From Ignavibacteria bacterium (lineage in GTDB: Bacteria > Bacteroidota > Ignavibacteria > Tepidaquicellales > Tepidaquicellaceae), in assembly GCA_018058125.1 (NCBI GenBank), contig JAGPCH010000054.1, positions 1-7,670 on the forward strand: 7,670 bases of DNA, written 5' to 3'. Each line of letters opens with the position of its first letter. The first letter of the stretch is position 1. The notes beneath the pieces are model-generated. The model was not told where the DNA came from. It did not search any database and was given only the letters and a program-made list of their open reading frames with translations. Made by a program: the position numbers and the translations under genes. Positions 1-6,775 of this stretch are shown one piece after another.

Positions 1-44
1 ACATTCAAAAAAATTTGTCTTTATGAAAATCAAAATTTAATATT

Positions 45-52
45 TATGTTTG
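45..52 (+). promoter_or_regulatory. Candidate -7 promoter element for the LamG/P-domain protein gene
   Basis: The octamer TATGTTTG matches the Bacteroidota -7 consensus TAnnTTTG exactly. With usual spacing, transcription would start near 56-60, just before the inverted repeat that opens at 65. The upstream element is weak: TTATG at 21-25 sits 19 bp away but is not a clean TTG, and the good TTTG at 14-17 is 27 bp away, which is too far. I found no other TAnnTTTG match between here and the start codon at 228. The match is seen in the sequence; its use as a promoter is inferred. Confidence 0.45.
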
Positions 53-64
53 TCATAAATTATT

Positions 65-170
65 TCCTGTGAGAAGAAAATACATTAAAAGTTACAAACC
101 GATATTCCTATCTCACAGGACAGGTAATAGTCCTCTTATAATTAATTTTATACGGGGACTACAAAACCTG
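65..170 (+). promoter_or_regulatory. Structured 5' leader: two abutting hairpins ahead of the LamG/P-domain gene
   Basis: Hairpin A has a perfect 10-bp stem, TCCTGTGAGA (65-74) with TCTCACAGGA (111-120), around a 36-nt AT-rich loop. Hairpin B begins at the next base. CAGGT (121-125) pairs with ACCTG (166-170); after a small internal loop, 128-135 pairs with 154-161 (8 bp, one G-U); after one mismatch, 137-141 pairs with 148-152, closing on the loop TTAATT. No T-run follows, so it does not look like an intrinsic terminator. A further 57 nt of AT-rich sequence leads to the ATG at 228. CAGG occurs twice (117-119 region and 121-124) and CCTG twice (66-69, 167-170), so alternative pairings are possible. 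I do not recognise a riboswitch family. It could also be a DNA-level operator. Confidence 0.45.
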
Positions 171-227
171 TTAAAATCTGAAAGTCATTATAAAAATAAA
201 TTTTATTAATTTAAACTCCTTAATATT

Positions 228-2657
228 ATGAAAAAAACTAATTTTACATTTTTTATTATCATACTGATCTTTGCAGCTTTAATAATAGCAGGTCAGTCAA
301 GAGCTCAGATGTTCTGGAATCAGGCAGGCTCATTTACCGGAAGCGATTCGACTCACATCTCCATAAAAGACGATGCTTCACTTGATCTTACTGGCAGTTT
401 TACAGTCGAGTGCTGGATCAATCCCGCCAACTCTTCTTCGCCTTTTACACAGGTGATTCTGCAAAAGAGAACTTTGTCTACTATAAACTCAGGCTATTCA
501 ATGATACTGATAGGCGGTAAAATTTTGTTCAGGACCGGAAACCTCTCTGGTATAACAGGAAGAAACGTTATTCCAAACAACGAATGGACACATGCTTCCG
601 GAAGATATAACAATAATAACAATACGTTTTCATTATTTATAAATGGAATTCTCGATACAAGCGTAGTTATAGCAGCACCGCCAACTTTAAATAATGATTC
701 TATACTGATCGGATTCGGACGCGGACTTGGAAACGATTTCACCGGAAAACTTGATGATATAAGAATCTGGAACAGGTCTCTTTCAGCCGCTGAAATTGGA
801 CAGTATTTCAGAACTTCCTTATCCGTAAACTCCGGAATTTACAGCGGTCTTGTATTATCATTACCTTTACAGAAACCGGAATCAACAGGTGTAAAATTTT
901 CAACTGATGATTATTCCGGTGCGGGAAATAATTGTTACAACCGGGGAGTAACAGCTTTTAATCTCAGCAGCAATCTTTCTACAACGGTTACCTATAATGA
1001 ATCTGCAGAGTTTGACGGGACGAATGATTATCTTTCCTCACCCGGAAATACCGCAATCAGTCCGATTCAGGAGATCACAATGGAAGCGTGGATATATCCG
1101 AGAAGCAATTCGAATTGCATAATAATTCAGAAAGGCTCGGATGACGGAGCAATTACAAATTTCAGACTGGCAATTCAAAACAAAACTTTAGTCGTGGGTT
1201 TAAAACAGAATTATAATTTTACAACAGAAGATACTATTCAAACAAACAGATGGTCGCATGTTGCATTTACATATGAATATCTCAGCGGAAAATATTTATT
1301 TTACCTTAACGGAAAGATCATTAAGGAGGATGTGAATAACATCGGGCTTCTTTCGAGTTCGAATGACTCACTCTACATCGGAGGTACTATTACAATGAAT
1401 GATTTCAACGGATACATTGACGAAGTCAGGATCACTGAAGCTGCAAAGACCTCTGCACTGATCCGCGAAAATATTTTCAGATCAGTAGATAAATCAAATG
1501 AAAGTCCGGCTGATGACGTTTCTTATAATCTTGACGGATCCAATTTTTCAAACACAGGGCAGGGAGCAAATCTAAACTTCAGAAATAATGCAAGATTCTC
1601 TCATCCTTCTACAATAGTTGCACAACCTGTTTCACCACTCATCAGAAAAGACGGCAAATTTTTCACAGATGCTTTTTATATGAGTTATCCGGATCTCCGA
1701 GTCCCTTACTCTAATGACGTTGGTGTTATTGAGGATATCATTGATGTATATGAAAATGAAGCAATTACAAACATAGAAGTTTTTATAGCAATAAATCATG
1801 AGAATATGAGTAATCTTAATTTAGTTTTAAATGCTCCTAACGGTGACTACACACTCCTTTATGATAATACAAGTACATTAGGATCTGACAATAATCTTGT
1901 AACTATTTTTGAAGATAATGCGGACACTGCGTTCTTTGATCATTACATTACATTCTCGCCCGAATTAAAAAGCAAATGGTCGCTGAATACCACACTTACA
2001 GGAAATACCCGGGGACAATGGAGACTTACTGTCTATGATGAGGCAGGACAGGACACAGGGAGATTCTATGCCTGGGGTATCCGATTCAACAATAAAACTA
2101 CCAAGCCCAAATATCTCGAGACAAGTATTTTTGTTCAGGGTATGTATAATGCGACAACAAATTCAACCGTAAGGGATACAGTAACTTATAATATCAGGAA
2201 CAGCACTTCTCCTTATAGTATAGCCGAAAGCAAAAAACTTTATATGCCGGTAAATAATCTTTCTTATATGACATTTAACAATGTTGAGTTTGCAAAGGAA
2301 TATTACATTGAAGCTGTTCACAGAAATTCCATTTCAATTTGGAGCGCTGCACCGGTGAGTTTCAGTTATTTAACTGGAAGCGCATCGGGGAGATTCGCAG
2401 TTAATCTAACAGCAGCTTACGGCAGCAATATGGCTGAGATAGATACGAGTCCGTTAAGATACGGAATGTACAGCGGTGACGTGAACAGGGATGAAAGTGT
2501 TGATCTTACTGATGTTATTCAGATCTATAATGAAGCTAACACTTTTGCATCCGGATATATAGTCACTGATCTGACAGGTGATTCGATGACGGATCTTACT
2601 GATGTGCTGTTAGCTTATAACAACTCTAATGAGTTTGTAGCGGTGATGAAACCGTGA
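228..2657 (+). CDS. Secreted two-LamG, P-domain surface protein with dockerin-like C-terminus
   Basis: An 809-residue exported protein, probably adhesive or glycan-binding; no catalytic domain is visible. Residues 1-26 form a Sec signal peptide (MKK, hydrophobic core 6-21, likely cut after SRA-26). Two concanavalin-like LamG/laminin-type jelly rolls follow, about 30-200 (ending in the typical KLDDIRIWNRSLSAAEI stretch) and about 255-420 (FDGTNDYL start, GYIDEVRI end). About 485-625 matches the proprotein-convertase P domain, with a vertical run of short beta strands and the closing GQWRLTVYDEA...G.FYAWGIRF signature. Residues 632-809 are a module shared with the gene at 4508-6655: an HRNS-containing beta domain (Y692, Y693, H698-S701, W705), then two EF-hand/dockerin-like loops with ligands D751, N753, D755, D759, D762 and D781, T783, D785, D789, D792, ending FVAVMKP. 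P domains usually accompany subtilisin-like proteases; here there is none. The start has no Shine-Dalgarno sequence, as is usual in this phylum. The gene is monocistronic and convergent with the next one. The domain calls are firm; the ligand and the export route beyond Sec are unknown. Confidence 0.9.
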   Translation: MKKTNFTFFIIILIFAALIIAGQSRAQMFWNQAGSFTGSDSTHISIKDDASLDLTGSFTVECWINPANSSSPFTQVILQKRTLSTINSGYSMILIGGKILFRTGNLSGITGRNVIPNNEWTHASGRYNNNNNTFSLFINGILDTSVVIAAPPTLNNDSILIGFGRGLGNDFTGKLDDIRIWNRSLSAAEIGQYFRTSLSVNSGIYSGLVLSLPLQKPESTGVKFSTDDYSGAGNNCYNRGVTAFNLSSNLSTTVTYNESAEFDGTNDYLSSPGNTAISPIQEITMEAWIYPRSNSNCIIIQKGSDDGAITNFRLAIQNKTLVVGLKQNYNFTTEDTIQTNRWSHVAFTYEYLSGKYLFYLNGKIIKEDVNNIGLLSSSNDSLYIGGTITMNDFNGYIDEVRITEAAKTSALIRENIFRSVDKSNESPADDVSYNLDGSNFSNTGQGANLNFRNNARFSHPSTIVAQPVSPLIRKDGKFFTDAFYMSYPDLRVPYSNDVGVIEDIIDVYENEAITNIEVFIAINHENMSNLNLVLNAPNGDYTLLYDNTSTLGSDNNLVTIFEDNADTAFFDHYITFSPELKSKWSLNTTLTGNTRGQWRLTVYDEAGQDTGRFYAWGIRFNNKTTKPKYLETSIFVQGMYNATTNSTVRDTVTYNIRNSTSPYSIAESKKLYMPVNNLSYMTFNNVEFAKEYYIEAVHRNSISIWSAAPVSFSYLTGSASGRFAVNLTAAYGSNMAEIDTSPLRYGMYSGDVNRDESVDLTDVIQIYNEANTFASGYIVTDLTGDSMTDLTDVLLAYNNSNEFVAVMKP

Positions 2658-2677
2658 ATTCGATTTGGGATTTTAAT

Positions 2678-2726
2678 GATTTTAGATGTTTGATGTTTGA
2701 TGTTTGATGTTTGATGTTTGATGTTA
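2678..2726 (+). repeat. Heptanucleotide tandem array, unit GATGTTT
   Basis: Five exact GATGTTT units run from 2685 to 2719, followed by a variant GATGTTA (2720-2726). A degenerate in-phase unit, GATTTTA, precedes them (2678-2684). The array lies 20 bp after the stop codon of the LamG/P-domain gene, in the gap between two convergent genes. Each unit contributes TGA to the plus strand, and a 7-bp period rotates through all three frames, so the array stops every plus-strand frame. It resembles the short tandem heptamer (STRR) repeats described in cyanobacteria in period and placement only. Confidence 0.9.
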
Positions 2727-2732
2727 AGATAT

Positions 2733-2788
2733 TTAACCATTAACTTTTAACTTTTAACTTTTAACTTTTAACTTTTAACTATTAACAT
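2733..2788. repeat. Heptanucleotide tandem array, unit TTAACTT
   Basis: Five exact TTAACTT units (2740-2774) are flanked in phase by the variants TTAACCA (2733-2739), TTAACTA (2775-2781) and TTAACAT (2782-2788). Edge units are degenerate and the centre is perfect, as expected of an array that expands internally. The unit contains TTAA, so it places TAA on both strands, and its 7-bp period covers all six frames. It overlaps the 3' end of the minus-strand gene and supplies that gene's stop codon (2768-2770). It is unrelated in sequence to the GATGTTT array 6 bp to its left but has the same period. Confidence 0.9.
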
Positions 2789-4222
2789 AAATAATTCATC
2801 AGCTTTTTCAAGAAGCCATATTTTATTGATCACTTCAGTTTTTACAAGTTCGTCCTTTAGTTCTTCAATTTTAAATCTGTTATCAGAATTATAATTAAAC
2901 TTGATATTACTGAACTTTTTAACAAAATAAACAAATTTTCCCGCCGGCAATTTTATGCTTTCAGATAATTTTTTATTTTTGGAAATAAAATTCCGGAATG
3001 CTTCGATTAGCGAATACAATTCGTCTGTGTGACCGGATTCATAGTATATCATCAGCTGAAATCTTTTTACTGACACATGATCCATCTGATTTTTCACTTC
3101 CATTTTCGCCAGATAATTCAGAGCTTCATTGAAATTCTTCTTTTTCACGTTTAATGTTACTAAAGAATAATTATGAAACTTGTCTCTGTATTCAGGGTTT
3201 ATTTTTTTTATATTTTCATAGATGAACTTTTCCGTCCATTCAATTTTATTCAGTCTGCATGCACAACTTACTAACGAAGTAAAAGATAATGGATCAATAA
3301 AACCGTTATTATCAACTGTTACAAAATTGTTTTCAAAAGTATAAAGTAATACTTCAAAATTCTCTTTTACATAATCCTTCATTCCTTTTGCAGTTTTCCT
3401 GCCGCAATGTTCCCTCAATGTTAACCCCAATGACATGTTGAATGGAATACTGAAATTATGAGATCTTTCAAAAAAAATGTTTTTTAATTTAAAATAGACA
3501 CTTTCATCAGTTTTATTCAGCACTAACTTCAGACACAAAAGAGAACTTTCAATAATCTCCTTATAACCATGTTCAAACTTTTTCATTAAGGTCAGGAACA
3601 ATTCAAGATTATCACTATTATATTCTTTATTCATGATTGAACCGTTAACTAACAAGGTATTATATATATCCGCACATTCATTCAGATAAAATAATGTTAA
3701 AAATTCAATTTCCTTTTCTTCTTCAACTGTCTTTTCTGCATTGGTCTTATTCATTGTTGCTGTAAATTCTCTCTGTAATTTAAGAGCACTGTATTCATAA
3801 TAGAAATATTCAAAATCCAGCTTCAAATTTGCAAGCATGTTTTTATAATTTTTCATGGATTTTTCAAATGAACTATTCAGATTTCGATTCATTTTCTCTT
3901 TCATTACAATAATACCTCTTAATTTCTCATCCTTTTCATAATTCTGAAGTTCAATAAAATTATCTGCGCATTTTCCGAGATCGTAAATCAAGTTTTTCAT
4001 TACACCGTAATTGAAGTCCTTATTTTTATAAAGTCTTCTCCAGACCTTTTTCCTTTCGAGATCATGTGAATTATAATAAGGCGCATGTTTTTTTAATAAA
4101 GCGAACAGATTAACAACAACAGAGTTTTTATTATAGTATGGCGAATTCAGAAAATCTTCAAACTTTTTTAACTCATCTTTGCTGAATGTTCTGAAAACTG
4201 AAATGGCTGAAGTATTTAACAT
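2768..4222 (-). CDS. Uncharacterised 484-residue cytoplasmic protein, probably alpha-helical repeat
   Basis: I do not recognise a named function. There is no signal peptide and no membrane segment, so it should be cytoplasmic. The N-terminus carries FSKDELKKFEDFLNSPYYN (residues 13-31), then a KKVWRRLYKNKDFNYG region and a Y/L/F/K/E-rich body of amphipathic helices. I associate the F..FL.SPY.N opening with a family of hypothetical proteins found widely in Ignavibacteria and other Bacteroidota; this is recollection, not a search. Residues 120-410 (for example FNEALNYLAKMEV, LMIYYESGHTDELYSLI) have the rhythm of TPR-like helix pairs without matching the consensus closely. The protein is rich in K, N, F and Y. 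The last residues V-K-S and the TAA stop are encoded inside the TTAACTT repeat array. It is transcribed divergently from the secreted gene at 4508 and convergently with the gene at 228. No convincing promoter is visible; TAACCTTTG on the minus strand at 4287-4295 has one base too many. A scaffold or protein-binding role is only a guess. Confidence 0.85.
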   Translation of the reverse strand: MLNTSAISVFRTFSKDELKKFEDFLNSPYYNKNSVVVNLFALLKKHAPYYNSHDLERKKVWRRLYKNKDFNYGVMKNLIYDLGKCADNFIELQNYEKDEKLRGIIVMKEKMNRNLNSSFEKSMKNYKNMLANLKLDFEYFYYEYSALKLQREFTATMNKTNAEKTVEEEKEIEFLTLFYLNECADIYNTLLVNGSIMNKEYNSDNLELFLTLMKKFEHGYKEIIESSLLCLKLVLNKTDESVYFKLKNIFFERSHNFSIPFNMSLGLTLREHCGRKTAKGMKDYVKENFEVLLYTFENNFVTVDNNGFIDPLSFTSLVSCACRLNKIEWTEKFIYENIKKINPEYRDKFHNYSLVTLNVKKKNFNEALNYLAKMEVKNQMDHVSVKRFQLMIYYESGHTDELYSLIEAFRNFISKNKKLSESIKLPAGKFVYFVKKFSNIKFNYNSDNRFKIEELKDELVKTEVINKIWLLEKADELFMLIVKS

Positions 4223-4364
4223 ATCTTTTTAAGATGAAACATTGATTTTTAAAGTCACGAAGAAAACGTTAATTACGACGAATATTCAAAGGTTATTGCT
4301 AAAAATCAATTTACTTATAACTGTCTGATTATACTTTTTCAGGTGAAAACATGTAAAAAATATT

Positions 4365-4396
4365 TTTGATACAGGAAAGTAAAAATCTTAATTTTG
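4365..4396 (+). promoter_or_regulatory. Bacteroidota-type promoter for the Asp-box/dockerin-like protein gene
   Basis: TTTG at 4365-4368 and TAATTTTG at 4389-4396 (consensus TAnnTTTG) are separated by 20 bp, within the spacing reported for Bacteroides and Flavobacterium primary-sigma promoters. Transcription should begin around 4400-4404, so the mRNA would start only a few bases before the structured element at 4410-4480. Both elements are seen directly; promoter activity is inferred. Confidence 0.6.
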
Positions 4397-4409
4397 TAAA
4401 GTTCATTAA

Positions 4410-4480
4410 AATAATAACCCGGGAAGTCAGTTGGCAAACTGCTTCCCTCTAAAGGCATGCCGGTATGCCGGGTTATTATT
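4410..4480 (+). promoter_or_regulatory. 71-nt three-way-junction leader RNA candidate, family unknown
   Basis: All helices are Watson-Crick apart from one optional wobble. P1 is 11 bp, AATAATAACCC (4410-4420) with GGGTTATTATT (4470-4480). P2 is 4421-4426 with 4442-4447 and 4428-4432 with 4437-4441, with a single bulged T4427 and tetraloop GGCA. P3 is GGCAT (4454-4458) with ATGCC (4465-4469), extendable by a G-U pair, with loop CCGG. P1 abuts P2 and P3 with no linker; the only junction strand is UCUAAA (4448-4453). GGC in the P2 loop can pair with GCC in the P3 loop. The core 4418-4472 is 33/55 G+C inside very AT-rich flanks. There is no T-run, so it is not an intrinsic terminator. It sits at the predicted mRNA 5' end, 27 nt before the ATG at 4508. 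I cannot assign it to a known riboswitch or ribozyme. A small mobile REP/MITE-like element is the main alternative. Confidence 0.6.
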
Positions 4481-4507
4481 ACTTTTATAAAAATTTAAAA
4501 TATAAAA

Positions 4508-6655
4508 ATGAAGTTAATCAAAAACATTAAATCAAGAAAAGATCTTTCAGTGAAATTCACTTTACTAATTTTATTCGTACTTTTTTCAGCTAATTCATAT
4601 TCACAGAATAAAAAAACACTGCCGCCTGCAGGACAAAATGCAATAATAAAAAATAACACAAGCGGTCTGTCAAAAACTGTAAAAACAGAATTGACCCATG
4701 AAGCATTAGAAATAAATAAGCAGATCGATCTTATAGTGAGATCAGATGATATTAATTCCGCCAACAGATTAAGTGATTTAAGAATGAAATCTAATAAGCA
4801 TATTAAGAATACAGTTACAGTTGACTCAGATTTCAACAGTTTAAAAGCAAAGTTTAAAAAAGTTAATAACAGAAACACTGATAACATAACCAAAGCAAAT
4901 ATTTTTAACGGGAATTATCTTGTTGCTTCAGCTACACAGGTTGAGCAGTTAGGACCATTTGCCGGAAGGATCTGGCTGATCATCGGAGTCGGGCAAGCTG
5001 ATACAGGGATAGGATCATCAGGCGATTCTTTATTACTTTATAATTCCATTGATAACGGTGAGACATTCAGTCTTATCACTTCAATTGAAGCCAATACCGG
5101 AATAAAAGTAAACAGGGATGAACTCGACATGGAATTAATTGAATCTGCAGCAGGTGCAGAATATCTCCATGTAACACTTGGATACACAACTGATGGCTAT
5201 TCAGGTGATAAAATAATTACACTTCTGACATTTGATGATTCCGGAAACTTCAACGAAAATGTATTATCGATACCCGGATATTCTTCCTCCAGCGAATATT
5301 ACAAACCAAGGATTACATCTGATAACTCAACTTACCTTTCGCAAGCATATGTGTATATTACCTTTATGCAGGATTCTATTGAAGGTATAACTCATAATGT
5401 ATTGTCAAAAGTTTTAAAATTGTATGACCCATATACTTTAGCACCTGCTGTTACTTATTTTCCACAGAGTATATATTCTCCCGCGCCGGGATTTTCAAAC
5501 GATTTCAAATCTCAGATTGATATTGCATATTTTAACAATTCCGGTGATTCTCTGATATATGTATTGAGCGCTTATCCGGGACTTGAAGACATTGTTTACA
5601 TATATAAATCCAAGGCGGATATTGATGTTTATCCGAATTATGATAAAATTTTGGGAAGCGTATTTGCTGGAGATCCGATAGTGAATGCAAGAGTTGCTTC
5701 GAATGGCGGACTTTCCGACAGGAATGTTATGATTACATTTTCAGATAATTATTTTAATATTGGAGACTGGGATCAATGGATATTTTCGACAAGTGATGCT
5801 GCAAACTGGACAACAACTAATGTAGATTATTCAGGAAACTTTAATTCGCTCAACGGAGATATTTATGGAAAAAGAAGAGCAAGCGGAAGTTTTAATATTG
5901 CATTCAATAATTCCAATTCATGCATAGCAACTGTAGCATCAGCAGAGTTAAGAAATAACTCTTTATACAATTATGTTTTTAATCTGAATGATAATTATGC
6001 TTATTCATTTCTTTATCCTAAACCAGCGTTCAGAAATGTCAGTAATGACAGCGCTTTGACAATTTGGGGAAGCTATTATTCACTTTATGCTACAGGAGGC
6101 AGCAATGCGATCAGAATAAATGTAACAACTGCAATTGAAGGAATTTTTGATCCGGGCATAGCTAATCATGTCATTGATGATAAGATTTCATTTTATCTGC
6201 ATAGTAATATTCCGCCATTTAACATAGTTGATTCCACTAATGTATATTCTTACAGTTGCACGTTGAATAATGCTGTTGTTTTTAATAATGCTCCGGATGG
6301 TGACTATTACTTATCAGCCAAACACAGAAATTCACTTGAAACGTGGAGCGCCGGACCGTTAAGTCTGATAAATGGTTCTTCCTGGGTATCATATAGTTTC
6401 ACCTCTTCTTCTGCTAATTCATTTGCTGATAATGTAGTATTAAAAGATGGAGTATGGTGTTTTTACAGTGGTGATGTCAATCAGGATGGATACATAGACC
6501 TTGCTGATGTTCTGCAGATATATAATGATGCAGGAGTATTCCTTACAGGTGCATATGTTCTAACAGACCTAAACGGAGATTTTTCAACTGATCTGTCAGA
6601 TCTTCTGATTGCATATAACAATTCTGTGGAGTTTGTTTCAGTTATCAAACCATAA
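4508..6655 (+). CDS. Secreted protein with Asp-box-like motif and dockerin-like C-terminus
   Basis: A 715-residue exported protein of unknown function. Residues 1-32 form a long signal peptide (basic 1-16, hydrophobic core 17-28, likely cut after SYS-32). Residues 33-130 are polar, K/N-rich and probably extended or coiled. About 135-530 is a beta-rich domain that reads like a propeller: one good Asp-box, S180-x-D182-x-G184-x-T-F187, and a degenerate one around S427-W434. No sialidase catalytic set is evident. Residues 537-715 are the module shared with the gene at 228-2657: the IEGIF opening, Y600-Y601, H606-S609, W613, then EF-hand/dockerin-like loops with D656, N658, D660, G661, D664, D667 and D687, N689, D691, D695, D698, ending FVSVIKP. 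The first calcium loop is closer to the canonical DxNxDG form than its partner's. A TAA lies in frame upstream of the ATG, which fixes the start; there is no Shine-Dalgarno sequence, only an A-rich lead-in. Its own promoter and structured leader lie directly upstream. The C-terminal module and secretion are firm; the central fold is a moderate guess. Confidence 0.88.
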   Translation: MKLIKNIKSRKDLSVKFTLLILFVLFSANSYSQNKKTLPPAGQNAIIKNNTSGLSKTVKTELTHEALEINKQIDLIVRSDDINSANRLSDLRMKSNKHIKNTVTVDSDFNSLKAKFKKVNNRNTDNITKANIFNGNYLVASATQVEQLGPFAGRIWLIIGVGQADTGIGSSGDSLLLYNSIDNGETFSLITSIEANTGIKVNRDELDMELIESAAGAEYLHVTLGYTTDGYSGDKIITLLTFDDSGNFNENVLSIPGYSSSSEYYKPRITSDNSTYLSQAYVYITFMQDSIEGITHNVLSKVLKLYDPYTLAPAVTYFPQSIYSPAPGFSNDFKSQIDIAYFNNSGDSLIYVLSAYPGLEDIVYIYKSKADIDVYPNYDKILGSVFAGDPIVNARVASNGGLSDRNVMITFSDNYFNIGDWDQWIFSTSDAANWTTTNVDYSGNFNSLNGDIYGKRRASGSFNIAFNNSNSCIATVASAELRNNSLYNYVFNLNDNYAYSFLYPKPAFRNVSNDSALTIWGSYYSLYATGGSNAIRINVTTAIEGIFDPGIANHVIDDKISFYLHSNIPPFNIVDSTNVYSYSCTLNNAVVFNNAPDGDYYLSAKHRNSLETWSAGPLSLINGSSWVSYSFTSSSANSFADNVVLKDGVWCFYSGDVNQDGYIDLADVLQIYNDAGVFLTGAYVLTDLNGDFSTDLSDLLIAYNNSVEFVSVIKP

Positions 6656-6775
6656 GAATAATTTCAGATTGTAAATTTAAAAAATTGAATCAGCAATAAT
6701 AAATTATTAATCTAATATGTTAATGCTTACCATAATATCTATACTAAAAACGAATATCTGTTTATAAATTTACAG

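Noticed and set aside
494..742. 82-residue minus-strand open frame
   Set aside because: It lies wholly within the first LamG domain of the plus-strand gene, and its peptide has no recognisable domain.
2678..2788. CRISPR array
   Set aside because: The repeats are contiguous 7-mers with no spacers and no cas gene nearby.
4287..4295. Minus-strand promoter -7 element TAACCTTTG for the 484-residue gene
   Set aside because: It has three bases instead of two between TA and TTTG, and no TTG lies at the right distance upstream.
4410..4480. Intrinsic terminator
   Set aside because: The structure is branched, sits between a promoter and the start codon, and is followed by ATTACTTTTATAAAA, not a continuous T-run.
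4410..4480. Integron attC site
   Set aside because: The length is in range, but the ends lack the GTTRRRY/RYYYAAC core boxes and there is no integrase or cassette array.
4410..4480. Hammerhead or other known self-cleaving ribozyme
   Set aside because: Three stems are present, but there is no CUGAUGA or GAAA core strand, and two of the three junction linkers have zero length.
4495..4893. 132-residue minus-strand open frame rich in F/L
   Set aside because: It is antisense to the signal peptide and K/N-rich segment of the 4508 gene; antisense to A-rich codons gives hydrophobic F/L residues. No promoter or conserved motif.
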